Positions 17,186 through 25,225 of a DNA stretch of 64,000 bases are shown here, piece by piece. The position numbers were made by a program, and so were the translations under genes. The DNA comes from Steroidobacter denitrificans (GTDB lineage Bacteria; Pseudomonadota; Gammaproteobacteria; Steroidobacterales; Steroidobacteraceae): positions 770,001 to 834,000 of the forward strand of contig NZ_CP011971.1 of assembly GCF_001579945.1 (NCBI RefSeq), written 5' to 3'. A model generated the notes under the pieces. That model had not been told where the DNA came from, did no database searches, and was given only the letters and a program-made list of their open reading frames with translations. Positions within the stretch are counted from its first letter, which is position 1, and each line of letters opens with the position of its first letter.

Positions 17186-17451
17186 ATCGCCCTCACCCCG
17201 GCGCTCCACATTCCCACCCCTCGCGACCACTCCAGCCGCGAACTCATGGCCGGACACGATCGGCGCACACAGCGCCCGATGCCGGACATGGTGTCGAAGT
17301 GCAGGATTTCTCGGCGGAAAATTCCAAAATATTGTCCATGAGTTCGTCGCGGGATTTCAGTGCCGGGTCTGTCCGCGGCCAGATCCATGCCGGCGCTGGC
17401 CACGCCGGGTAGCGTACACCAGCACTGGATAGCGTACCGTCGGAGGGGCTG

Positions 17452-17471
17452 AACCCTCCAAGTGGACGATG
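17452..17471. promoter_or_regulatory. candidate regulon operator, site 3
   Basis: AACCCTCC-AAGT-GGACGATG has a perfect right half and a weak left half of the recurring palindrome. It lies 75 nt before the first gene of module A. Just upstream, TAGCGTAC occurs at 17410-17417 and 17430-17437, two helical turns apart. The rest of the 17186-17545 gap has no recognisable feature. Confidence 0.5.
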
Positions 17472-17545
17472 TTGGGGGGCAAACCCCATTGTTAGCCTCT
17501 ATACCGAAGCTTGATTTGGCATCGCTTCCCATGGAGATCGAAAAG

Positions 17546-18058
17546 ATGGCTTTGGATATCGCCGAGGTGAATGCGCTCGTCGGCAAGGAATCCGCCCTGA
17601 GGGCGGCCCGGCATGCAGCGAATATTCCGGACATCCGCCACTGGTGCGAAGTGATCCAGCAAGACAACCGGAGCTACAAGGAGTTCGAAAAGAACACCGT
17701 ACATGCGCCGGCCGCCCTGCTGATGGTCTGGACGATGCCGCCGCTATGGTCCCCGGAATCGGCGGCGGCCACCGAGCCCCACGAACGTGCAATCAAGCTG
17801 CTGGAAGACGCGGGCTACGGCACCGGTTTGGCAGTGGCATTGGAACAGAAATTCCTGCGGCCTCTGAAGGTCGGGGAGCGGTTGAGCTACCGGGTGAAAT
17901 TGTCCGGCGTGTCGTCGGGCGAAGTCGAAACCGGTATCGGGCGCGGTTATCAGCTGGATCTGCTCTATACCTTCCAGAATCAGGACGGCGATGTCGTCAG
18001 TGAGCAGCTGTGCCGCCGTGCGCAGGTGGCCCGGATAACGGTGCCGGCGAAGCATTGA
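17546..18058 (+). CDS. hotdog-fold MaoC-like dehydratase subunit (N-terminal type), module A
   Basis: This 170-residue single-hotdog protein resembles the FAS1-like/MaoC N-terminal dehydratase domain (RHWCEVIQQDNRSYKEF near residue 31, ALEQKFLRPLKVGERLSYR near 95). The catalytic SGDxNPxH signature is absent, so it probably serves as the non-catalytic half of a heteromer with one of the two following hotdog genes, as ChsH2 pairs with ChsH1 in Mycobacterium. I chose ATG 17546 because GGAG lies 9 nt upstream; the open frame extends back to a GTG at 17462, over the candidate operator. The next gene follows after 24 nt. Confidence 0.8.
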   Translation: MALDIAEVNALVGKESALRAARHAANIPDIRHWCEVIQQDNRSYKEFEKNTVHAPAALLMVWTMPPLWSPESAAATEPHERAIKLLEDAGYGTGLAVALEQKFLRPLKVGERLSYRVKLSGVSSGEVETGIGRGYQLDLLYTFQNQDGDVVSEQLCRRAQVARITVPAKH

Positions 18059-18082
18059 GACCGAATCGGAGGTAAGGGATTC

Positions 18083-18688
18083 ATGGCTAACAAGTTCGGT
18101 GTTCTGCCGTTCAACAGTCCGGTCGAGCCGACCATGGACTACTCGAAGGTCGCTCCGCTGATCGGCGTACAGAGTCCGAAGCATCTGCCGCACGACCGGG
18201 TGACGGTAGAGGATGTGGATCGCTGGTGCCAGGTGATGCGCGACACCAATCCCCTTTATACGGACGAGGAATACGCGAAAAAGAGCCCCCACGGCGGGTT
18301 GCTCGCGCCCTCGGGCATGGTCCATGTGTTCGCCCTGGGGACGATGAAGGCCGCCATCGATCAATTCGTGCACGGCCAGTGCGAATTTCCGGACGATCCG
18401 AACGTCAAGCTGAATGTCGTGGTCGAGCAGGAGGGCTATACCGGCGTCATGGCGACCGCGCAGCGCCAGCAGCACTTCAAGCGAATCCGGGTGGGCGACG
18501 AGATCCACTGGACCATCGGTATTTTACGTCTTTCGGATTACGATCATCTGACGCGCCAGGGGGTCGGCCGAAAGTATCAGATCCTGTATCAGTTCTATAA
18601 CCAGAATGACGAGTTGCTGTGCAACCAGTCCTTCGACGTGCTCGTCTACCGGGCGCCGATGAGCACTCGTCGGCTGTACGCGGGCTGA
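18083..18688 (+). CDS. hotdog-fold FAS1-like dehydratase subunit, module A
   Basis: This 201-residue protein shows VEDVDRWCQVMRDTNPLYTD (about 47-66) and a following GGLLAPSGMVHVF, then IRVGDEIHWTIGILRLSDYD. These mark the long-hotdog FAS1-like dehydratase type. DTNPLY replaces the catalytic DxNPxH, so the His is missing. It would partner a catalytic MaoC protein, most likely 18726-19166. Its closest relative in the window is 51533-52144 (module C), which shares the DPNPLYWSEEF-like block. A strong CGGAGG site precedes the ATG. Confidence 0.82.
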   Translation: MANKFGVLPFNSPVEPTMDYSKVAPLIGVQSPKHLPHDRVTVEDVDRWCQVMRDTNPLYTDEEYAKKSPHGGLLAPSGMVHVFALGTMKAAIDQFVHGQCEFPDDPNVKLNVVVEQEGYTGVMATAQRQQHFKRIRVGDEIHWTIGILRLSDYDHLTRQGVGRKYQILYQFYNQNDELLCNQSFDVLVYRAPMSTRRLYAG

Positions 18689-18725
18689 ACGCATCCAAGA
18701 ATCGCTTACGAAGAGGAATCAGGCA

Positions 18726-19166
18726 ATGTCGCGCGAGATCAACAATGTCTATTGGGAAGACGTGCAGGTCAAACAGGATCTCCCGGAGAAGAGCCGGGTT
18801 ATCGACACGACGCTGATCGCGATGGGCGCGACCTGGGCCACGCATGACTTCATGCCGGTGCACCATGACCGGGACTTCGCGCAGTCCAAGGGCGCACCCG
18901 ATATTTTCATGAACATTCTCACCTCGAATGGCCTGATGATGACCTACCTCGAGCAATGGGCCGGTCCGCAGGCAGTGATCAAGGACATCTCCATCAAGCT
19001 GTCGGTGCCGAATTTTCCGCGGGACAAGATGGATATGAATGCCCGCGTCACCCGCAAGTGGGAAGAGAAGGGCGAGCATCTGATCGAGGTTGCCTTCAGC
19101 GGCGACAACCAGATGGGGCCGCATGCCAGCGGTACCGCAGTCATCTCTCTGCCGACGCGAGGGTAA
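18726..19166 (+). CDS. MaoC-like enoyl-CoA hydratase subunit, module A
   Basis: This 146-residue hotdog hydratase has the block HDFMPVHHDRDFAQSKGAPD followed by IFMN, which places the Asp/His pair of the hydratase-2 family. In Mycobacterium the ChsH1 type gives the catalytic residues of a heterotetramer that hydrates steroid side-chain enoyl-CoA. It sits between the FAS1-like subunit and the thiolase-fold gene (4 nt between stop and next start). The paralogue 51066-51536 in module C shares the GLPDIFMN and WAGP segments. Activity is inferred from family and order. Confidence 0.85.
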   Translation: MSREINNVYWEDVQVKQDLPEKSRVIDTTLIAMGATWATHDFMPVHHDRDFAQSKGAPDIFMNILTSNGLMMTYLEQWAGPQAVIKDISIKLSVPNFPRDKMDMNARVTRKWEEKGEHLIEVAFSGDNQMGPHASGTAVISLPTRG

Positions 19167-19170
19167 GACG

Positions 19171-20346
19171 ATGTCCTTGAAAAACAAGGCGTGCATCGTC
19201 GGTATCGGTTCGACGGAATTCACCCGCAATGCCGGCCGCAGCGAGATTCATCTCGCCGTGGATGCGGTCACGGCCGCTTGTGTGGATGCCGGCCTGGAGA
19301 TCGATCAGATCGACGGAATGTCGAGCTACGGCACCGCCGGCATCTATGCGGCGGAATTGGCGCCCGATATCGATGTGGCGCGCAGCCTGGGCATTCCCAA
19401 TCTGCGCTACTTCGGACAGACGCCCTGGGGCGGCGGCGCCAGCTGCGGAGTGGTTGCCCATGCGGCCATGGCCGTCGCCTCCGGCGTGGCCAACTACGTG
19501 GTGTGTTACCGGTCGCTGAAGCCGGCCAGCGGTACGGTCCGCTATGGCCGGCCGACGGCCATTCCGGCCGAATACCGCTACAGCTATTACATGCCGTATG
19601 GCTTCGCCAGCCCGACGATGTGGGTGGCGACAATGGCCAAGCGCTGGATGCACGAAACCGGGGCGACGCGCGAGCAGCTCGGCTACGTGGCGCTGGTGAG
19701 TCGCGAGAATGCCTTGCGTAATCCGCGGGCGATGTTCTACGGCAGGCCGCTGACCATGGAGGAGTATCTGCATTCTCCGATGTCCTCGGATCCCTTCACG
19801 CTGCACGACACCTGCCTGGAAAACGACGGCGCCGTGGCGCTGATCGTCACGACGCCGGAACGCGCCCGGGATCTGAAACAAAAGCCCGCTTTCATCGCCG
19901 GTGTCGGCTTCGGTACTTCTTACGATTCGCACAGCATGACGTCTTTTTATCGCGACTCGATCGGTCTGCCGGAATGCACCGAAGCGGCGCGTGAAGTTTT
20001 CCGGATGGCTGAGCTCACGCAGAAGGATATCGACGTCGCGCAGCTCTATGACGCATTCACCGCGACCGTGCCCATGCAGCTGGAGACCTATGGTTTTTGC
20101 AAGTACGGGGAAGGCGGCGCCTTCTGTCAGGGGGGCGATCGCATCCGCCTCGGCGGCGAGTTACCGATCAATACCTCGGGTGGCATGCTGGCGGAAGCTT
20201 ATATTCACGGCATGAACATGATCGCCGAAGGAGTGCGGCAGGTACGCGGCACCTCGACATCGCAGGTGAAGGACGCACAGAACGTGCTCGTCACCGGTGG
20301 GCTCGGCGTGCCGACGACGGCGCTCATCCTCACCCAAGGTAATTGA
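19171..20346 (+). CDS. thiolase-fold retro-aldolase (Ltp2-like), module A
   Basis: This 391-residue protein of the SCP-x/thiolase superfamily begins NKACIVGIGSTEFTRNAGRS. The GHP motif with the catalytic His is replaced by MLAEAYIHG after INTSGG, and the usual HDCFT block reads YDAFT, with Tyr in place of His. These changes are seen in steroid aldolases such as Ltp2, which split 17-hydroxy side-chain CoA thioesters instead of performing thiolysis. Such enzymes need a DUF35 partner; one is encoded 27 nt downstream. ATG 19171 follows GGGTAAGACG; the longer frame overlaps the previous gene. Confidence 0.87.
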   Translation: MSLKNKACIVGIGSTEFTRNAGRSEIHLAVDAVTAACVDAGLEIDQIDGMSSYGTAGIYAAELAPDIDVARSLGIPNLRYFGQTPWGGGASCGVVAHAAMAVASGVANYVVCYRSLKPASGTVRYGRPTAIPAEYRYSYYMPYGFASPTMWVATMAKRWMHETGATREQLGYVALVSRENALRNPRAMFYGRPLTMEEYLHSPMSSDPFTLHDTCLENDGAVALIVTTPERARDLKQKPAFIAGVGFGTSYDSHSMTSFYRDSIGLPECTEAAREVFRMAELTQKDIDVAQLYDAFTATVPMQLETYGFCKYGEGGAFCQGGDRIRLGGELPINTSGGMLAEAYIHGMNMIAEGVRQVRGTSTSQVKDAQNVLVTGGLGVPTTALILTQGN

Positions 20347-20373
20347 CGAGTTTCGCATACGGGAGTCGAGCCG

Positions 20374-20808
20374 ATGTCCATTGAATACAACCCGAAGTAC
20401 ATGAAGCACTTCTATGACCCCGTCTGGGAGAATTTCGAAGACGGGTTCTGGCAGGGCATCAAGCAACGCAAGTTGAAGTTCCAGAAATGCTCCGGGTGCG
20501 GCACGTTCAGCCATCCTCCCCGGGTTCGCTGCCCGAAGTGCAAGGGCGAGGGTTGGGAGTGGGTCGAATCCAGCGGCAAGGGCCGTATCTACAGCTGGAC
20601 CGTGGCACGGCAGGAAGTGCATCCGGCCTTCCGGGTCCCCTTTGAAATCGTGCTCGTCGAAATGGAAAACGAGCCCGGCGTACGCCTTATTTCCAACATG
20701 GTCGACTGTACCCCCGAAGAGATCTCTTTCGACATGCCGGTCGAGGTCTGCTTCAGGGAGGTCACCAAGGAGTGGGCGCTTCCCATGTTCAAGAAAGTCG
20801 GCGGCTGA
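20374..20808 (+). CDS. DUF35 zinc-ribbon/OB-fold partner protein, module A
   Basis: This 144-residue protein has an N-terminal helical hairpin, then a four-Cys rubredoxin-like ribbon (CSGCGTF and CPKCKGEGW, about 36-56). An OB-fold follows, with GKGRIYSWTVARQEVHPAF. DUF35 proteins bind thiolase-fold enzymes and complete the CoA-thioester channel. In Mycobacterium the DUF35 domain of ChsH2 is needed for the Ltp2 aldolase. Placement between the retro-aldolase and the acyl-CoA dehydrogenases supports that pairing. Confidence 0.9.
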   Translation: MSIEYNPKYMKHFYDPVWENFEDGFWQGIKQRKLKFQKCSGCGTFSHPPRVRCPKCKGEGWEWVESSGKGRIYSWTVARQEVHPAFRVPFEIVLVEMENEPGVRLISNMVDCTPEEISFDMPVEVCFREVTKEWALPMFKKVGG

Positions 20809-20823
20809 GCGGCAAGGACACTC

Positions 20824-21948
20824 ATGGATTTCTCGCTGAGTGACGAACAGGAGCTGTTCCGGGATTCGGTTCGCAAATTTCTTCAGGAACGATGTCACTC
20901 GACGCTCCTGAGAGAGCTGGAAAACAGCGACACGGGTTTCTCGGCGGCGCTTTGGGAACAGATCGCCGCACAGGGTTGGACCGGGATCGCGATCGCAGAG
21001 GCCCACGGCGGCTCGGATCTCGGCCTGCTCGAGCTTGGGGTATTACTCGAGGAAATCGGCAGAGCCGCCTTTGACAGCCCGTTTTTTGCCAACCTCATGG
21101 CAACGTTGGCGATACAGGGCGGCGGCAGCGATGCCCAGAAGCAACGGCTTTTGCCCGGTATCGCCGACGGCAACGTGATCGTGTCACCGGCCATCGAAGA
21201 GCTGGGCGTTGCCTATGAACCCCGCTTCGTGACAACTCGTGCGGTACGTGCGGCCGATGGTTTCATCCTCAGCGGCCGCAAGATGTTCGTGCCGTATGCC
21301 AGCATCGCGAACCAGCTATTGGTGCTGGCGAGAACGGCGGGTGCGATCGGTGATGAAGATGGTTGCAGCCTGTTTCTGGTGGATCGCGGGGCTCCAGGTA
21401 TCGAGCTGACACGGCTCGAGAGCATCGCACCGGACCGGCAGTTCCAGGTCGACTTCGGCGACGTAGTGGTTCCGGCGGATGCCGTGCTGGGCGAGGCAGG
21501 TGCCGCGCTGCGAATCCTGAAAGATGTATATCGGCAATGTACGGCCCTGGTCTGTGCGGAAATGCTGGGTGGCGCGGAGTACCAACTCGCCGTCACCGCC
21601 GAGTATGTCAAGCAGCGGACCCAATTCGATCGGCCTCTCGGGTCGTTCCAGGCCGTACAACATCATCTGGCCGACATGTTCACGCTGGTGCAGGGGTCGC
21701 GCTGGACCACCTATCAGGCGATCGAGCAGTTGAGCCGCAATAGGACGGCAGAGCGGGAGATCACCATCGCCAAGGCGTTCTCGAGCGATGCCTGCCAACG
21801 GGTGGCCGCGCTGGCGCAGCAACTCCACGGTGGTGTGGGTGTCGATATGGCGAACGATCTGCAGTTCTACTTCCGCCGTGCCAAGGCGATGGAGCTGAAA
21901 TTCGGCCCGACGCCGGTGCAGCTCAGGCGTCTGGGCGAGCAGCTTTAA
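20824..21948 (+). CDS. acyl-CoA dehydrogenase subunit, module A (ChsE1-like)
   Basis: This 374-residue flavoprotein has the acyl-CoA dehydrogenase fold: N-terminal helices MDFSLSDEQELFRDSVRKF, a middle beta domain with FILSGRKMFVPYA, and a C-terminal domain with QRTQFDRPLGSFQAVQH and QLHGGVGV. The middle domain reads VIVSPAIEELG, unlike the usual TEP(D/G)AGSD loop. That fits an alpha2beta2 enzyme in which one subunit is degenerate at the active site, as in ChsE1/ChsE2. The partner gene starts 30 nt downstream. Module C has the matching gene 49878-51056. Confidence 0.88.
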   Translation: MDFSLSDEQELFRDSVRKFLQERCHSTLLRELENSDTGFSAALWEQIAAQGWTGIAIAEAHGGSDLGLLELGVLLEEIGRAAFDSPFFANLMATLAIQGGGSDAQKQRLLPGIADGNVIVSPAIEELGVAYEPRFVTTRAVRAADGFILSGRKMFVPYASIANQLLVLARTAGAIGDEDGCSLFLVDRGAPGIELTRLESIAPDRQFQVDFGDVVVPADAVLGEAGAALRILKDVYRQCTALVCAEMLGGAEYQLAVTAEYVKQRTQFDRPLGSFQAVQHHLADMFTLVQGSRWTTYQAIEQLSRNRTAEREITIAKAFSSDACQRVAALAQQLHGGVGVDMANDLQFYFRRAKAMELKFGPTPVQLRRLGEQL

Positions 21949-21978
21949 TCTGGACCGGCTCACGCAGCGGGAGCGAGC

Positions 21979-23172
21979 ATGGATTTCCAACTGACCGAAG
22001 CACAGCAGCAGCTGCAACGGGAACTTGTCGCCTATTTGCAAGGGCACATCACGCCTGAGCTGGAAGCCGAACTTCTAGCTCAGCAGGAAGGCGGTGGACC
22101 GGATACGCATCCGCATTACAGCCGATTCATGCGGCAACTGGGGCGCGATGGCTGGCTCGGACTGGCATGGCCGAAACAATACGGCGGTCAGGAAAGGGAC
22201 GCCATCGACCAATACATCTTCTTCGACACCATCAGCGGCTATTATCGAATTCCGATTCCGTTCCTGGCGATCAACGCCATCGGCCCCACCATCATGCGCG
22301 CGGGCACCGAGGAACAGAAAGATCGTTTCCTGCCGCCGCTTCTGCGCGGTGAACTGAACATCGCCGTCGGCTACACGGAGCCTGGCGCGGGCAGCGATCT
22401 GGCCTCGCTCAAGACCAAAGCGGTGCGCGACGGCGATGATTATGTCATCAATGGGCAAAAGGTATTTACCAGCCTGGCGCATTTCTGCGACTACATCTGG
22501 CTGGCGGCACGAACCGATCCCACCGTAAAGAAACACAAGGGTATTTCGATCTTCATGGTGGATACCCGACTGCCCGGCATCACGATCAATCCCCTGCGAA
22601 CCATGGGCGGCTTTCGCACCAATGTAACTTTCTACGACAATGTGCGAGTACCGAAGTCCTGCCTGATCGGCGAGGAAAACAAGGGCTGGAGCTACATCAA
22701 CTCCCAGCTCGCGATGGAACGAATCGGGTTGGTACCGCACTCGCGAATGCGGCGGGTGCTCGAGGACATGATTGCCTGGGCGAAAAATACGACGATCGAC
22801 GGCAGACGTGTCTTCGATGAGTCCTGGGTACGGGAAAGACTGGCCGATCTCACTACAAAGACCGAAGTACTACGGCTGTTCAATTTCCGCGCGGCGAGCC
22901 AGATCAGCCAGGGCATCGAACCTTTCGCGGAAGCGGCCATGACCAAGGTATTCGGCTCGGAGCTCTTTCAGAGTGTGGCGGGTACATGCATGGACATGAT
23001 GGGACTGATCGGGGGGCTGCAGCCGCCGTCGGACATCTCGCCCGCAAAAGGTATTTTCCAGCGCGATTTTGCCGCGATGCGATTGCTGACCTTTGGCGGG
23101 GGAGCCAATGAAGTTCTCAAGGATATGATTGCGCTGGGCGGGCTCGGCATGCCGCCCTCACGACTTGCCTGA
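21979..23172 (+). CDS. acyl-CoA dehydrogenase subunit, module A (ChsE2-like)
   Basis: This 397-residue acyl-CoA dehydrogenase has a canonical substrate and FAD loop, GYTEPGAGSDLASLKTKA (about 132-149), the DDYVINGQKVFTS strand, and NVTFYDNVRVPKSCLIGE. The C-terminal part has PFAEAAMTKVFGSELF. It should carry the FAD site of a heterotetramer with 20824-21948 and introduce an alpha,beta double bond in a branched side-chain acyl-CoA. The module C counterpart is 48629-49822. The flavoprotein gene follows 12 nt after its stop. Confidence 0.88.
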   Translation: MDFQLTEAQQQLQRELVAYLQGHITPELEAELLAQQEGGGPDTHPHYSRFMRQLGRDGWLGLAWPKQYGGQERDAIDQYIFFDTISGYYRIPIPFLAINAIGPTIMRAGTEEQKDRFLPPLLRGELNIAVGYTEPGAGSDLASLKTKAVRDGDDYVINGQKVFTSLAHFCDYIWLAARTDPTVKKHKGISIFMVDTRLPGITINPLRTMGGFRTNVTFYDNVRVPKSCLIGEENKGWSYINSQLAMERIGLVPHSRMRRVLEDMIAWAKNTTIDGRRVFDESWVRERLADLTTKTEVLRLFNFRAASQISQGIEPFAEAAMTKVFGSELFQSVAGTCMDMMGLIGGLQPPSDISPAKGIFQRDFAAMRLLTFGGGANEVLKDMIALGGLGMPPSRLA

Positions 23173-23184
23173 GAGAGGTAGACC

Positions 23185-24879
23185 ATGACCGCGAGCTGGA
23201 ACCATGCCGTCGATGTGCTGGTGATCGGATCCGGAGCCGGAGCCATGGTAGCCGCCTTGACGGCGCATGACCGAGGCGCCTCGACACTGCTCATCGAAAA
23301 GAGCCCGCTCTATGGTGGCTCCTCGGCGAAGTCCGGCGGCGGTCTCTGGATTCCGAATAATCACCTGATGCAGGCAGCGGGTCTGGAGGATAGCCCGGAT
23401 GCCGCCATGGATTATCTCAGGGTGGTGACCCAGGGCCGCGAACCTGAGGAACGGCTGCAGACCTTCGTGATGACCGCGCCGGAAATGCTGCGCTATCTCG
23501 CCGAACGCACGCGTTTCAAGCCGCAGTGCATGCCGACGTATCCGGACTATTATCCCGGCCGGCCCGGCTGGCGCGGCGGCGGCCGGGGCATCGAGTCGGC
23601 GTACTTCGATGCCCGGGTGCTCGGCGAGGAATTCGAGCGCATGGTGGCCTATCCAGGCACCGCGATGATGGGCCGCTACAATGTCACGCTCAAGGATACG
23701 CACGACATGCTCTGCCGCAAGCCTGGCTGGGCAGGGCGCATGCTTCGGGTGCTCGGAAGATATTGGCTGGATCTACCCTGGCGCTTCAGGTCGCGGCGCT
23801 GTCGGGATCTGGCCGCGGGCGCTGCGCTGGTGGCGTCACTACGAGCCTCGCTCATGGATCGTAACATTCCTTTGTGGCTGAGTACTCCGGCACGCGAATT
23901 AGTGTACGAAAACGGCCGGGTGACAGGCGTCGTGGCGGAACGCGATGGCCGTACCGTACGGATTGGCGCAAACCGAGGCGTCATTCTGGCTGCCGGCGGG
24001 TTCGAGTCGAATCAAGCATTGCGTGAGCGTTATCTGCCGGCGCCGACCGATGCCGCCTGGACGGTCGGTAATGTGTACAACACGGGAGATGCGCTCCAAC
24101 TCGGCCAGTCCATCGGTGCCAAGATCGATCTCATGGCCACCTGTTGTTGGATGCCCATCAGTCCGGTACCCGGTTGGGAAAGTCCGGTCGGGATTCTGTT
24201 CGAACGAGCCCTGCCCGGGGGCTATATCGTCAGCCAGGGCGGTGCAAGATTCGTCAATGAGGCGCTGCCTTACATCGATACCGTCGAGGCAATCTATGCG
24301 AACAATCGCCCCGATGCGCCAACGGTGCCATCCTGGCTGATCTGCGACGCGACTTTCAGGAAGAAATACCCTTTCGGACCGCTGATGCCTGCCAGCGTAC
24401 AGCCTGACTGGATGATATCCCGACAGCAGCGAAGCTTCATGAAGAAGGCGAACTCGCTCGAGGAACTTGCACGACTCACCGGTATAAACCTGGCTGGCTT
24501 GAAGGATACGGTGGCCAAGGTGAATCAGTACGCCCGTACGGGTGTCGATCTCGATTTCCACCGCGGCGAAGGCGCCTATGAGCGCTTCTACGGCGATCCG
24601 TTCGTCCAACCGAATTCCACACTCGGACCGATCGAAACTCCGCCGTTCTACGCCATGTCCATCTATCCCGGCGATCTCGGTACGACCGGCGGCTTGAAGA
24701 CGAATGTCCATGCCCAGGTCATGACGGAACAAAATGAGGTGATTCCCGGCTTCTATGCGGTCGGCAACTGCTCGGCCTCGGCGATTGCCGGTACTTATCC
24801 GGGTCCGGGATCGACTCTGGGGCCTGCAACCACGTTTGGCTATATTGCAGCACGTCACCTGACGGCAACGAGCGCCTGA
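23185..24879 (+). CDS. 3-ketosteroid-delta1-dehydrogenase-like FAD flavoprotein
   Basis: This 564-residue protein of the FAD-binding 2 family resembles KstD closely. Shared landmarks are the Rossmann motif VLVIGSGAGAMVAAL (11-25), YGGSSAKSGGGLWIPNN (43-59), YPDYYPGRPG near 119-128, FVNEALPYID (356-365), YPGDLGTTGG near 494-503 and GTYPGPGSTLGPATTFGY near the end. Tyr122/123, Tyr363 and a Tyr in the FYAMSIYPGD block lie where the family catalytic tyrosines are expected. KstD removes 1-alpha and 2-beta hydrogens of 3-ketosteroids. A delta4(5-alpha)-dehydrogenase is an alternative. It is the last gene of module A and the clearest evidence that the pathway handles steroids. Confidence 0.85.
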   Translation: MTASWNHAVDVLVIGSGAGAMVAALTAHDRGASTLLIEKSPLYGGSSAKSGGGLWIPNNHLMQAAGLEDSPDAAMDYLRVVTQGREPEERLQTFVMTAPEMLRYLAERTRFKPQCMPTYPDYYPGRPGWRGGGRGIESAYFDARVLGEEFERMVAYPGTAMMGRYNVTLKDTHDMLCRKPGWAGRMLRVLGRYWLDLPWRFRSRRCRDLAAGAALVASLRASLMDRNIPLWLSTPARELVYENGRVTGVVAERDGRTVRIGANRGVILAAGGFESNQALRERYLPAPTDAAWTVGNVYNTGDALQLGQSIGAKIDLMATCCWMPISPVPGWESPVGILFERALPGGYIVSQGGARFVNEALPYIDTVEAIYANNRPDAPTVPSWLICDATFRKKYPFGPLMPASVQPDWMISRQQRSFMKKANSLEELARLTGINLAGLKDTVAKVNQYARTGVDLDFHRGEGAYERFYGDPFVQPNSTLGPIETPPFYAMSIYPGDLGTTGGLKTNVHAQVMTEQNEVIPGFYAVGNCSASAIAGTYPGPGSTLGPATTFGYIAARHLTATSA

Positions 24880-24981
24880 AACGACGGTGATGATTGAATG
24901 TGCATAAGTGCACTTTGAGTCTTGGGGCAGGCAGCCGTGGCTCTGTCGGCTTAACGTAGTAGTGCTTTCATCGGTGCCCGG

Positions 24982-25017
24982 CGTACGCCCTGGGATCGTA
25001 CGATCAGGAATCGTACG
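24982..25017. promoter_or_regulatory. three CGTACG cores at a 15-nt period
   Basis: CGTACG occurs at 24982-24987, 24997-25002 and 25012-25017. The middle copy is the core of a perfect 12-bp palindrome, GATCGTACGATC (24994-25005). The array lies about 210 nt before the LuxR-type gene and may bind that regulator or another protein. The remaining gap 24880-25225 shows nothing else recognisable. Confidence 0.45.
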
Positions 25018-25225
25018 CCCGAAAGTCGCCTGCCATGGCTGCAGGCCAACTCCGGCTAATGCCGGGAAATCAGGTAGATGTTTCCGCGCTGTGCCCCGAT
25101 CGGGGTAAGCCGGCCGTATCAGTAGCCATATTCAGCGCTTCGAGTACGGCGTTCCGGCGAGTGAGCGTTCTGCTCGATCTCTTGATTTCCTTGTGCTATT
25201 AAACGCCTCCCTATAGGTACTAGCA

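Noticed and set aside
15416-17257. Long minus-strand open frame opposite the acyl-CoA synthetase
   Set aside because: Antisense shadow of a gene with clear ANL motifs; no domain of its own.
24880-25225. CRISPR-like reading of the evenly spaced CGTACG repeats
   Set aside because: Repeat units are six bases and the period is 15 nt, far too short for a CRISPR array; no cas gene is nearby.
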